Positions 48,124 through 60,292 of a DNA stretch of 64,000 bases are shown piece after piece; within the stretch, counting starts at the first letter, position 1; the number at the start of each line of letters is the position of its first letter. Below the pieces are notes generated by a model. The model ran no database searches and was not told the origin of the DNA. It saw only the letters and a program-made list of their open reading frames with translations. Source of the DNA: Filosporella fistucella (Eukaryota; Ascomycota; Leotiomycetes; Helotiales). The translations under genes and the position numbers were made by a program. The stretch spans positions 2,480,001 to 2,544,000 of the forward strand of contig JAQJZZ010000011.1 in NCBI GenBank assembly GCA_030077755.1. Reading direction: 5' to 3'.

Positions 48124-49676
48124 ATGCATCAACCACCCAAATACGATATCCTCATCCTAGGTGTAATAGACATCCAAGGTATCGGCGCCTTACTCACCTC
48201 ACATTTCCAAAAATTCTGTCCTGAGGATATCCGATGGGCTATCTCGGGTAGGAGACAGAGGAGAGAAGAGATGGAGAAGTTGATTAAGGGGGGGAGGGGA
48301 GGTGGTGAGTGTTTCTTCTCTGTCTTCATTCTCTCTTATACATTCCCCCCTTCGTTACCATTTACACTAGAGGAAATATTCGAAAACTGAAGAGCTGACT
48401 GGTGGAAATAGAGATTGAAATCTGTGATAACACAAAAGAAAGTCTTGTTTCTCTAGTGAGGAAAAGTAGAATTGTTGTAAATTTGAGAGGTCCGTATGCG
48501 GAGTTTAGAGATGTGGTTATAGAGACGTGTGCGAGAGGTGGAGTGGGGTATCTTGATGTGTATGTTCCCCACCCTCCATCTCCTTCCCCTTCTCCCATTT
48601 CTTTTTAATATCCTTTTGGCGAGAGAAGAGTGGCTAATGGAGGGGTAAAATAGAACGAGTGAGATAACGTGGTTGAAGAGTATGATTGAGAGATATCATG
48701 ATATTGCCAGGGAAAGCGGAGCTGTGGTATGTATGATTTCATTTAGAAGTTGATGGTGAGAGTTGAAGGGAAGGAAGGAGTTAAGGGAGTATACAGACTG
48801 ATTTTTGACGAAATAGATCCTCTCTTCTCTCGGCTCAACGGCACCACAAGATATACTTACTCTCTGTGCCGTCACCGAACTACGGCAAAAACTCAATTTG
48901 AAAACCAAAGAAGCTATCTCCTCTACCTCCCAAAGGCATATACCCTTCCCCTTACTCCCCCATCTCCACCTCAATCCTAATTTCTAAACTCTAACACCAT
49001 CTCAGCTCCCCCCAAAAGGATTCCAAACCCCGCCACCGACCCTCCAAAAACCCACTCAACCCCTTCCTCCTCTCTCCAATCCAAAGCCATCCCTCAGAAT
49101 CCAGAACAAACATATTCAACCTACGTAAAGATCCCATTCTCGGACTCTTAACACCTTGTTGCACAGAAAATGAAGAGAGAATAAGAGCTATCGTGCATAG
49201 AAGCTGGGGAGTATATCAGGAGCGAGATGAGGGAGATGGAAAGGGGTATGGAGAGAGATTTCAATGGAATGGGTACAAGACGATAGGAAATACATTTCTA
49301 GGATTACGAAGCCGGCTAGGGAAACCTGAAATAAGGTACGTGATTATACCCCTTTACATTCTATCCAAATATTGAGACAAAGACATGCTAAAGCTCTTCT
49401 TCTAGAGAAAACCCCCAACAACTCATCCGCACAATCGCGATAGCAGACCAAGAAGGTCCTTTCCCTGATCGTGCGCTGGCTTCTTTAAGTTATGTGGGTG
49501 ATAGAACACAACTTATAGCTGTGTTGATAGCACAGGGTGCTTTGCTTTTAGTTGAGCGGTTTGAGAGGGGAGAAGATGGGGAGAGAGGGGGAATATTGAC
49601 TGCGGGGTGTTTGGGGAGGGAGTACATTGAGAGATTGAGGGAGGTGGGGGTGGTGATTGATTGTGAATTGGTTTAA
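48124..49676 (+). CDS. Saccharopine-dehydrogenase-like NAD(P) oxidoreductase, strongly diverged
   Basis: The proposed model is join(48124..48304, 48412..48559, 48654..48726, 48817..48935, 49006..49335, 49406..49676), 373 aa. All phases match, but the fourth intron needs a GC donor (CAAAG|gcatat). Recognisable family pieces appear in the right order: KYDILILG, EDIRWAISGR, VVNLRGPYAEF, CARGGVGYLDV then TSEITWLKSMIERYHDIAR, and AVTELRQKLNLKTKEAIS. These are followed by NPFLLSPI, KDPILGLLTPCC, IVHRSWG, IRTIAIADQEG, ALASLSYVGD and GILTAGCLGREYIERLREVG. Two things are odd. The usual GATGYTG nucleotide loop reads GVIDIQGIG, and the SGGT-containing middle segment appears missing. It may be a decaying copy or a protein that has lost the dehydrogenase activity; the substrate of this family in fungi is mostly unknown. 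Confidence 0.65.
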
Positions 49677-50320
49677 AGGGTTGGGGGGAAGGGTTTGAGA
49701 GAAGGAGAGAAGAGGGGAGAGGAGAGAAGTGCGAGTCGAGTTATATACCCATGTTATTTCATAGATTTATTATTGGAAGAAGAGACTTGGAATAAGGATT
49801 CTATCTTAGGAACCCAAATCTTTTGTTGAACTGGATTGAAGCGTGGGAAAAGCTTGTGAAAATCCTTCTTGGTAAAATTCTGGTGGTAATTTGTGCAAAC
49901 TGAAAGTAATAAAGCCGTGAAATGCGCCGATTCTGCGCAGATCGTGGATCGATTGCATATTGCCGATCCTATATGGATCGATTGCAAGCCTTGCTCGGCG
50001 TTTCCGTAAACTTTCATCATAGCAGTATAGTAGAAGAACAGACAGTTTACCATGTGCTCCACTTGGAGCCTTTTGGCATTAGCCACTCAGAGAAGGAAGG
50101 AAGAACTTTGAAGGGACCGAGGAATAGCAAGAAGACCGAAAGACAATCATTCAAGCATATATCTGAAACCAAACTCATCATGGAAATAACGTCAAAAGAA
50201 GTCAACGCTAAAATTTGCCTCTCGTCGCAAAGTATGCGGTGCCATATTTTACATTAATCCTGCTGAGCCCACCCAGCACCCCATAATAACCGCGCCATAT
50301 ATAAACCCGCTTCCCATGCA
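49677..50320. other. Convergent intergenic region
   Basis: This 644-bp stretch holds the 3' ends of the reductase-like (+) and HECT (-) genes. No credible gene is visible. Confidence 0.6.
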
Positions 50321-53300
50321 TCAAGCAAAACCAAAGCCCTTTGAATTCTCCAACGCCATCGCTAGTTTCTCCTTCAGAACCTCCCGGCTGGAATACTCCG
50401 GCAAAAGCAAGATCCCATAGCAAGTGTAACTACTAGGCAAATGGCCATCATCAATCCCATTTCTCTGCAAAGTAAATTGCAAATTACGCATTCCACCTAC
50501 TGGAACACGATCACTGGCTGTCACAAACTCGAGAAGTTTCCGCTTTTGATCGAGATCGTATCGCTTGACGATGGACCAGAAATCCCTAATGGACCTGTGA
50601 GAAGCATCCCAACCAATATATCGTGTGGCACGTCGCATTTCCGAGATATCAATCTCTTGGATACCCTCTACAACAGATTGAAGAGTCTCAGGATCGAAGA
50701 GAGTAATTGACCGACGATCAATAACAGTGAAGAAGCCGGTTTTGAAGGCTTCAAACTGAGGTCGAATAGAGATATCTGTCAACCATCGAATGTAGTCACT
50801 GACGTAGTTGTTACGATTCTCGTTCGTTACCAAAGGAGCGTCAAGAGGATTTTCAGAAAAACGAAGATCTGAGAATTGCGGCCACGTAGACGAATTACCC
50901 ATCTCCCGAGATACAGGTTGACCAAACTGCTCAACACTGAACTCATAAGTTCTAGCAAAGATATCCTCAACAAGACCATCCTTTTCATCCCACTCTAGTA
51001 GTGAGGTGAGACCGCTCGCCAAATCTGGCCAGCCATCTGCGATATGATGAAGCTCTGTGACCTCTTCCTCTAGAAGCTTCCTGTACAGGGCTTTTGGGAA
51101 GGTGACTGGCAATGTGAGGCCATTGTATACCGCAAGCGAGACGATCATTCCAATGAGCTCAAATTTCCACAAAGGTTCTGGTGAACCAGGCTGAAACCAA
51201 GTCATCTTCGTTCTTGAATCAATGGTGAACGTGCCATAATCGGGATCAAGAGCTTCCGCAATGGCTAGACGGAAGAATTCCTGCTGAACTCCACCCGAAT
51301 CTTGGCCCTCTTCGCCACCTTCTTCTCCCAATCGAATCTTTAAGGGGCGCATGAGCTCTCGTTCTTCTCTCCTCCAGATTGAATTGAATGTGTCTGGAAG
51401 GATATTGGTACGTCGAATCTCAAGAACCATAAATCTTGTCGTGCCTACTTGAAGGCGTTGACGAAGTTTATCGCGTTCATTTTTGTCGATCATCAAAACC
51501 CCCTCTGCCATAGTAGAGAACATCATCCCCTGAGTGGCTTTTGCTTCCTCATAGACTCTGTTCATACGCGAAAAATTGATTGCCCGGAAATAGGTCACCA
51601 GTGTTGATGGATTGAATAGATATGGATAGTCTAAGAGATGAACCGTCCGCTTGTTTTGTCGAAACGAAAGCCACTCAAGAGGCATCCCAACTGGATCAAG
51701 ACGTTCCGCAAAATACTCAGTACGGAAGTGAATATCCCCAAGGAGTAGAGATTTCCGATTTTTGTCTGCGATTCGTTAGCTGTGATAATCACTACAGGTT
51801 GTGGAACTTACATATAGCAGCCATCATGGCCAAGGCACCACCAAAGGGACCATCACTTGTCACCTGGGCAGTACCTGACCAGTCCTGTAGCATAACTGTT
51901 CTTGCCCAATCAAGGATTAGAGTAGGTACTCTCTTCTCGTGAAGATCTCGTTCATCGTCAGGGAAGTTGAGAATTGGAGGTGTTCCTAAATCGAGAAATT
52001 TCAAGGTTCCTAATATTGCATCCAGAACATCTGGTTCGCGTTGCTCTACGCTACGAGTGTCCTTCTGAAGCTCCATTATTTCTGTGAATCTCCGCCTGAT
52101 GGGGATTGCTGCAAACAGCCGCCGCGCCAGCCGAAGAGATAACTCGTTTGTAAAAGCATCTTCATACTGCAGGCACAAGCTTGCAGGCTCCAAGGATGAA
52201 GACTCTCTACCAAGCATGGCTATTCCATAAGATCGAATCCGGGACATATTTGCCAACTGACGAGCGTTAGAGACTAGCGGAGCTGCCGCGACTAAGGCGT
52301 GAAGACAGATATTCATAACATGTGCGGCATCTCGATTGGATAAGGATTTTTGCGATGAATCTGCCTGCGATCCAAACTCTTTTGCCCAATCATGGGCCTC
52401 CTCTAACTTTGTTGGAGGGCGGAAAAGGATTCCAGACAAATTCCATAGACTGTCAAAGACTAAAGATGGTGCCACTCGTGTCATCCGTAGCATTATGTAC
52501 CATATTGTTTGTGTATCAAATAAGACAGCTTCCTCGTTGCTAAATGTACGTAGAAGTGAAGCTGGCTTTGACATGACATCGAAGAAAGATTGCTTAATGA
52601 ATGCCTCCCACTGTTGCTTCGCCGATAATGGATAACCAGAGGCCCTCATCAAGGAAGGCGTTCGACGAATAGGCGCACTCTTGTCCCTCCGTCTTTGCTG
52701 ACCGCGGTGGATTTTGTGAGGGTGGAGTAGATGCTTCTCGGAAGTTCCATCAGACTGAAGTATGTCACACATAAAATCTATGACTTCTATTGACAAGAAT
52801 GATACGGATTGAGGCGGAGATTTGTCCTTCGAACGTTGTACCACTGATAACTCATCATCATGCGATGGAGATGGTATGCTGCTTCGAGATTCGCTGGATA
52901 CTGACTGCTGAGCAGAGCCTTCATCATCTTTTGTTCTGGGACCTTCAACAGGATCAGAAGTGATATCAATTGAAGGAGGTTTCAGATCTTGTGGATCGAT
53001 AGTGACTTCTGATCTTTGCATAGTCGGACTTTTCCTGACTGACTGCCGAGATAATTGTTTGGATGTTGGCACGAACCCTTGGGATGGGAATGGTGTTATC
53101 TCATCACCTATGTCACCTAGCTTTGGTGATTTACTTAGGATACCTCTAGAGCAAAGTGTGTCATTTGTTTGAGACTTTCTCCGGTACCTCGAAGAACTCA
53201 CTCTCCTCGGCATTGCACTAGTAGTATTCTGAAGATCAGTGGCAATTGGCTGTATCGCCTCCTTGAATTTAGATTCTCGGGGCTTATTTTCTTGAGTTTT

Positions 53301-54340
53301 TGGCTCCTCCTGAGATCCAGTTGCGACTGATGTATTTTGAATGCCGTCGGTCATTGTGCTAGTAACATCAGACTCCAAGGGAGATGCCGGAGGGTTTTGT
53401 CTCTGGTTCTTGTCTGAAGTTGATTCTGGTTCATCTTTAGCATTCTGGCCAGATTTATGCTCGACTACTTTCCCCTCGAGTTGCAACCGATGGGAATCTG
53501 TAAAAGATGGAATTTTGTCCTCTTGGGTATTTTGTGATTTGGCCAGATTGTCCAGATTTCGAGGAGCAAGCCACTCGAGCATTTTGAAAGCCACTGTCCC
53601 AAACACATTTTGTACAAATGATCGATGATCAGTATTGACAGGCTCATCCAAGCCACTGAAATCTGGCTCCCTCCGCCTCCCCTGATTCCCTTCTCTTGTC
53701 CAGAATTTGTGCGGCGTATCTGATTCTGACTTCGACCCTCTGCCTGCACTGCTCTTTCCCACATGGACTGCGGCATCTAGTCCTGATCCGGTATTGTTCA
53801 TTACTTCTTGCCCATCAGGAGTGCCCTTCACGGTGGATGACGTCCGGCTATGTCCATGTCTGAAGAGGCCTTGATGACACAAGCCCTGTTCTGGGTTATC
53901 CTGGCTCGCCATGTAAACAGCAAGTGTTCGAGCACTTGTAGCATTGTATCGACGCACAGGGGCGCCTCCGGCGAGACGTTTGCGATGGGAGAAGCATGTG
54001 GATGTTATGCATGCCTTGGAGTCGCAGCCATATCTGATTTGAAGGATGTATCTATATGATTTCAAGTATTAGGATAGTCCAGTATGTAGAGTAGTGAAGG
54101 TAATGAAGGTAGTAGGCTGACATACCTATCAACCAAGTTCTGAAATTGAAAGCGCCGGGCTGCTTTATGTATCACATAGACTCTTTTAGGATCATCCACC
54201 TCAATCGTCAATTTCGTCAACTCATTGGGTGCGTCTTCAGGTAGGTGTGGAAAACGTGCAGCCGTCCATAAGGCTGAGTAGATTTCCGCCTCGTTCTCAA
54301 CATTTCGGTCATCATGGAGTCTATAGGTATCTCGAGTCAT
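50321..54340 (-). CDS. HECT-domain E3 ubiquitin ligase with N-terminal AZUL zinc finger (Hul4/UBE3A-like)
   Basis: The model is complement join(50321..51765, 51812..54051, 54126..54340), 1299 aa, with introns of 46 and 74 bp. The AZUL zinc-binding module spans the first splice site: LQIRYGCDSKACITSTCFSH, ending in RTLAVYMASQ. A long Ser/Pro/Gln-rich disordered region follows (about 130-480). A helical segment (KQQWEAFIKQSFFDV) then leads to the HECT domain in the last 400 residues. Landmarks are GGVQQEFFRL, LIGMIVSLAVYNGLTLPVTF, and the C-lobe LPSSYTCYGILLLPEY with catalytic C1267 ahead of SSREVLKEKL. HECT ligases form a thioester with ubiquitin before transfer. The AZUL plus HECT layout matches UBE3A and the fungal Hul4 group; targets here are unknown. 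It is divergent from Rei1, sharing about 960 bp of promoter space. Confidence 0.95.
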
Positions 54341-55299
54341 GACATTTGTGTTGATGGGACGAGCCAGTTGATATCAGCTCAGTGGAGAGTCGGCATGCGC
54401 AGGAGCGAGAGTATGGCGTCGATGGACTTGGTTGAGGTGAAATGTGAGGTCGAGTCGTTGTGGTTCTGCGAGCCTCAGCCGCGTGTTGACGAAGTGACGG
54501 GTTCGTTCTGTGCACCTTTGATGTCTAAATGCCACTTCAGTGACTGTTGGTCAATTCGGGAGATTGTGCTGAAGTAGATGGATCACAGTTCTGCCTCCAC
54601 GGTTGGAAAACAAAGGCAGCAACAAATTGTCCTTTGTCCCAAGTGCTTGTCTCATGGAAATCTTCCTGAAGCGGACTAGCGTCACATACAAGGTACGGCA
54701 GAGGCTCGAGGTGGTCCCGTAAAAGCGGCATTATATGTTTGTAAAACATAGCCCTGGAGACACCTAGGTAGATGTCTTCACTTCATACACTTAATGATAT
54801 GGTCCCTTTGGTACAAATAATTCAGGTCCATGTATGGTCTGTCTGCTCTGTTCTTAAATTTTGCGTTTTAATGTGATCTATGATAGTACATATAGCTGAA
54901 GAAAAATATTGAGTTACTCTTAAGCCTATGCAGTGCCGCCCTGATTATCATCACCAGAGGGGCAATACGCTAAATGACGATTTTCTGAGTCAGGAAGATC
55001 TCGATTACCCATCCACATCCCACCACCACGAGGAATCTCGGCCCTGATCAAAAACCACAACCTGACCTGCATTTGCCCTTGGTTACACCGCACACTCCGA
55101 CTTGAAACTTTGTGGCAAATTACCTTCAAAATAATAATAAGCAGGAAAACCTTCTAAAGCAGTCCAGCGCCGAGTCACATCGAAAAAGAATAAAGTCTCT
55201 TTATTTTCTTATCGATTGCACATTTTTCAAACACCCCGCTCTTGTCAACTTTCAATCAACCACCACCACACACAAAACTATTTCTCAGTGAAAATCACT
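54341..55299. other. Divergent promoter region between HECT ligase and Rei1 genes
   Basis: In 959 bp no coding frame is convincing. The two leaders and promoters lie here. The Rei1 leader is rich in CAA/CAC. Confidence 0.55.
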
Positions 55300-57067
55300 A
55301 TGGCGTCGATTACTGCAAGTAGAGGTCCATCCTCAGGACTTTCTGCGAAACCAGATACTGCTTCTACGCACCCATATACTTGCAATACTTGTCAAGTGGC
55401 GTTCCGAAACAGTGAACTTCAGAGAGGGCACATGCGCAGCGACTGGCAGTAAGGAATATAATGAAGTCAGAGAAGAACCTTTGTACTGACTTCTCTAGCC
55501 GATACAATTTGAAGCGTCGTGTTACCTCCCTACCACCCATTTCATCCGAAACCTTTTCCGAGAAGGTCATCCAGGCGCAAGCATCTTCGACTGCTGCTGC
55601 CTCCAAGGCCGCGTACGAAAGGACCTGTAATGTATGCGTAAGGACATATTTCAGCGAAAATGCGTACCAGAATCATATTGGAAGCCAGAAGCATAAGGCG
55701 AAGATGGCTATGGTAGGAAACGCAGAAAGTAGAACGGCCGATGATGAGACAAGTTCTGTAATGAGCTCCACATTTTCTCTTGGAGAACCAATGGCAACTG
55801 GTGATGCTATTGATTCAGATGCCGAGGATGAGTTCAACGCTGTTGTGGATGGACTGAACAAGGCCAATCTGAAGGAGATTCCACCTGCCACTCGAAGACC
55901 ATCACGCCCTCACCATTCTGCCGATAATGCAAAAGAGGAAGGATCTGAAAAGACAGCATCTTCAGTTACTGCCGCTGGTGACGAACTTCCTCTCGAGGCG
56001 GCGATAAAGCGCTGTCTATTCTGCAATTTCGATTCGCCATCAGTAGAGCTTAACACTGCGCATATGGAACGTATACATGGCATGTTTGTTCCGGAACGAA
56101 ATTATTTGGTAGATCTCGAAGGATTGATCGGGTCACTTTATGAGAAGATTCACGAATTTCATGAATGCTTGTACTGTGGGAAATTGAAACCAAGCGTATT
56201 TGGCCTACAAACTCACATGAGAGATAAAGGTCATTGCAAGATTCCATTTGGCACAGAAGATGAGCAGCTCGAGATCGGAGAGTTTTATGATTTCACCAGC
56301 ACGTACTCAGACGTAGAAGAAGAGTCTGATGAAGATGAAGATGAGTTACCAGGCAAGAAGAGAAGTGGTGGCGTCAAGCTAGGAGCCAAACGCCAAGCCA
56401 AGATTGATGGAGAAGGTGACGAGGAGATGGAAGATGGGGATGGATGGGAAACAGACAGTTCAGAATCCTCGTTGGACTCGGCAGATCTTACAGCAGTACC
56501 TCTCGATCAACGAGAGCACCAGTATGAAAAGCTCCATCAACATCCACACCACTCTCATTCTGATCCTCGACCTCATAGGAATAAGGATGGCTTCCATTCT
56601 CACGCTCATAAGCACGCTCATGCTGTGTTTTATTCAGATTATGAATTGCACCTTCCTTCAGGAAGAGTTGCTGGTCATCGTTCGCTGAATAAATACTATC
56701 GCCAAAATCTTCACAGCCATCCCTCACCTGCGGAGAGACAAGAACAATTGGCTATCGCTGCAGCAGCAAGTTCTGATGAAGAGGAAGAGAAAGACGAAAG
56801 AATTATTCGCCGTGAGCAGCGAGAGAGAGGAAGAGCACTTACAAGCCGAGCGAATGGAGGACTTGGCATGGCTGGTGTTACTGCAGAGAAGAGAAAAGAA
56901 GTTCAAGCTGCAGAAAAGAGATCAAGAAAGGTACAAGAACGGGAGGTGCGGAGATACCAATGGGGTGTCAACAAACAAAACAACTCTCAAAAACATTTCA
57001 GAGTAAGCCCTCCATTATGTGTAGAATTACATGTGCTAACATTCCGAAGGATCCATTGTTGCAGTGA
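55300..57067 (+). CDS. REI1: Cytoplasmic pre-60S ribosome factor Rei1 (zinc finger, ZNF622 family)
   Basis: The model is join(55300..55448, 55499..57002, 57050..57067), 556 aa. The 18-nt last exon gives the conserved end HFRDPLLQ; without it the frame would run on into unrelated sequence. Four C2H2 fingers are visible: YTCNTCQVAFRNSELQRGHM continuing into DWHRYNLKRR, RTCNVCVRTYFSENAYQNHI, RCLFCNFDSPSVELNTAHM and ECLYCGKLKPSVFGLQTHMR. An acidic stretch (EEESDEDEDELPG) and an unusually His-rich segment (many His between about 405 and 440) precede RVAGHRSLNKYYRQNL and the basic tail. Rei1 acts in late cytoplasmic maturation of the large subunit, removing Arx1/Alb1 and probing the exit tunnel with its C-terminus. 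That role is by homology. Confidence 0.95.
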
Positions 57068-57699
57068 GTGTAGCCTCGAGTCGTGGATTATGTTCTGTGT
57101 TCAGTCACAAGACTCGTCGTTGTTATAGACATCCATTCTTCAGCGTTGCTTGCATTCTGGGCGACTGCTTTGGCCTCCTATAGAATAGCGTAAAATATGA
57201 TATCCAATTGTCACCAACCTCCTAAAATAGCACTGCATGCGTTAAAATGTGCCGCAACAGCCTAGCGTAAGATTAACATGGCCTTGAAGAACAATCATTT
57301 CTGTCGTTGAGGACTTTGCAACTTCTCCGAAGAAATGAAGCTAGCATAATCAAATAGATTGATTGTAGGACAATATTAGGAGAAATAATTGTGTTTCGAA
57401 AGGAGTTCCAGCACACACTAAGTCTTCTCCTTGCGCCTGTCGGGAGATTTACCTGAAGGACGTCAATCCCTGTACCCAATAAGCGAAATACACCATTCAT
57501 CCCTACTCAACTCCCCAGAGCCAAATTGATGAAAGCTACCAGACCCCTTATTCTCGACCTCTCCTTTCCCCCCTCACCTTCGACTTTCACAATTTGTTCT
57601 TTGCATCTTCGATTCTTACAACTAATTTTCACCATTTACCATTAGTAGCAGATGCAAATGCGACGTTGAACAATCGTCAGAGCGAGCGAGTCAAAAGAC
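57068..57699. other. Intergenic region between Rei1 and the unknown gene
   Basis: This 632-bp stretch has no supported gene. The last 150 bp is a pyrimidine-rich leader. Confidence 0.55.
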
Positions 57700-59505
57700 A
57701 TGGCGGAGCAAATGGGTACCCCTGGATCTACGGCAGACCTCTCAGTTAACGGTGGAAAATCGTCTGCTCCCAAAGATAAAGCATGTCCGTTCTGCCAGCA
57801 GCAATTTACATCCTCTTCTTTGGGACGTCATTTGGATCTCTACATAAAGGAGAAGAATCCAAAGCCTGCAGATGGAGTTCATGATGTGGATGAGATCAGA
57901 AAGATGCGAGGGGGGATCACAAGGAGACAGCCTCGGAATTCAACATCGAGGAGAGAAGATTCTACACCTGCTGGAACACCAGGAGGTCAGGATAGGAGGA
58001 GTCCTCGGCCTGACTCTGAGAGGCAAGGGAATCGATCGCCCAGTATGCGTCGGGACGAGAGTGCTATTTCAGATACAGTAAATTATAAGGGCAAGCCGAG
58101 TTTCTTCATAAATAAGGGTACTTGGGAAAGTACAGGCGTCATGAATCACATTCCAGCTCCACGAAACAATAGCGATGCTCGAAGTTGGGACGGGGATGAC
58201 AGAGATGGCAGCAGAAGGACGGAACCAAGAAGCAGATCTGTCAGTAAGCAGATGCTGGCAAAGACAACTTTCGAGCAGAAGCAGAAAATGATTGATGCCC
58301 TGGACACTGCAAAGGCTTCGGAATTGGCTCTCCGGGAGCTATTAGGGTCCTTGAGAGCTGCAAAGTAAGCCGCATAACCCATTTTTCAAGGTGCATATAT
58401 TGACATTTTCAGACAACGTATTGAAGGCCCTGCAATCTTCGACTACGATCCTCTGACTCTCGATTTTCCTGCTCTTGCTCTTCACTGTCTTCCCCCGCCT
58501 CCAACTCTTTACCAATCAACTCCTGTTCCTAATAGTACTTCGTGGTCCATCCTCCCTCCCGACGATCAACAATACCAGGCTCTTCGGGCACACTTTGCTT
58601 CCGAGTTCCGCCGATGGAGGGTTTCCTGTGCAGTTGCTACAAATATTCCTAGGGACGATCTGTCATACCCTCCCACAGACCTTTTTGGATCGGATGATCC
58701 CAGCGAAGTAGCACAACGTGCGGAAACGGAAGTCGCTGAATTAGAATCTAAGCTTGCAGACCACCTACACCATGTTTTTGCCCATTGGACGTCTTTACAC
58801 CCATCTAAGAAATCCGAAATATGGATTTTGGCATTGGCACGAAGTGTGGGACGGAAGTCTGAGGAGATACAGAATTTGAAGAAGGAGAAAGATCTGATGC
58901 AGCAAGAACTTGCTCATGCAAGACAGCAGGTTGATGATTTGAGTCGGTTGCAACACCCGAGAGAGTTCAAGATATCACCACCAAACACCATAGGATTTGA
59001 CAGACAAGTCATAAATCACTTGGGAGAATTGAGTCTTAGCAACGGTACAAGCATCGGATGGACTCTGGTAGACCGTAACGAGCACTTGGATGTTGTAATT
59101 GAGAAGGCAATTGGGAGATGGAAAGGGGTCGTCAAGGAAGCTCGAGGACGAGGTGGAATGACTGGTCAAAGGAGTTTGAGTGGGGAGTCCTCTGCGCCCC
59201 GAGCTCCTTCAACTGCAAACCCTACGCCAACAATCAGCATGAATGATACGCCTACGATAACGAATGGCACAGATGGAATGGGCAGTGATGCTGATGCTGA
59301 TGCAGACGCTGATATGGAAGAAGACGATTCTTATGTTGAGATGACCGATGCACCACAACGGGCTCCGGAAGCACAGATGACACCCGCGGCTAATTTTCGA
59401 CTGACAAACGGGAACGGATCTAATGGACAGCAGGCTGGTGGAGGAAGATTAATGGAAGGCATGGAAAATCAAGTCGTACAAGGATACGTACGAATTGGAG
59501 CGTGA
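57700..59505 (+). CDS. Unknown fungal protein with N-terminal CxxC...H zinc-ribbon-like motif
   Basis: The model is join(57700..58364, 58413..59505), 585 aa, with a 48-bp intron in phase (AAK to QRIEGP). I do not recognise a named family. Near the start is a compact metal-binding-like motif, CPFCQQQFTSSSLGRHLDLY (C-x2-C...H). It continues through an RRQ-rich basic, disordered segment with Ser/Arg/Asp-rich repeats. The middle (about 225-420) looks folded: FDYDPLTLDFPALAL, WSILPPDDQQYQALRAHF, SEFRRWR, and SEIWILALARSVGRKSEEI. The last is followed by a predicted coiled coil (NLKKEKDLMQQELAHARQQV). The tail is low-complexity with an Asp-Ala repeat (DADADADAD) and Asn/Gly runs. The basic arms and zinc motif suggest a nuclear protein, but this is inference. 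Confidence 0.85.
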
Positions 59506-60071
59506 TCTTAATGAGATGTGTATGATTCAAGATGAGATGAGATGGTGAGGAGGATCTTTAGCCTCCTGCATGAAAAAGCGTGTAAGCATACTGCATATTG
59601 CATTCTGCATGTTGGGATAGTCGTTTTTAATGGTATTTTCGCGGTGGAATCGACGGGCTGAAATCTTGGTTGAGATTATATGAGTGTACAATACCAGGCG
59701 TGTGGGATTTATTATTCATAATTGTATCATTTGGTCTATCATATCTTATTTTCATGCTTGTTAGGATTGTGGCTCCTGGACAAGTGTCTACTCTTGCTTT
59801 TGAATAGATTCTGAGCTCCTGGTAGTTCACGACTCCACACAACTCCTCTGTCGTGTTTTGTGATAATCTGGGATGAAGGAGAGTTTCATGAAATGATTGG
59901 AATCCAGTATGCTATCAGTTCATCAAGAGCAAGCAGGCAAATCTGTTCCCTTGGGGTTGCTCGCCGATGGTTGAAATGGTTGTTGACATATCGGATTTCC
60001 GCAGGCATCTTGGAGACTGTGGAAGAATTTCATGAGGATTTAGATGTCAACTTCCAAAGCATCCCACTGAC
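59506..60071. other. Intergenic region
   Basis: 3' flank of the unknown gene; no further gene is seen up to the small spliced frame at 60072. Confidence 0.5.
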
Positions 60072-60292
60072 ATGCGCCCACCATTTCCTCACCCTACCTT
60101 TATAACTTCAAATAGCCCTCCGAACTATCACCCGCCACGGTCAGTTAAAGCAACACGACGCGCTGGCCGTGGTGGAAGACCACCAAATATAATTCCCCCC
60201 AAGTAGGTTTCCCCCAAAAATTTGAAGACTAACAATTACTAACTTGTGCAAATAGTTCCGCTCTCCCGAGCGAAGAAAAAAGTTACTGTTAA
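60072..60292 (+). CDS. Possible small spliced gene, 55 aa, basic and Pro-rich
   Basis: A frame starting MRPPFPHPTF continues through SVKATRRAGRGGRPPN to a donor gtaggt at 60203. A 53-bp segment then has two CTAAC branch sites and closes with aaatag at 60255. Joining gives NSALPSEEKSYC and a stop. The intron signals are among the best in the window. The GRGGRPPN stretch resembles an AT-hook-like or basic patch, but no family is recognised. A second basic frame (60257-60434, SRAKKKVTVKGNKK) lies directly after in another phase, so a frameshifted older gene is also possible. Confidence 0.35.
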
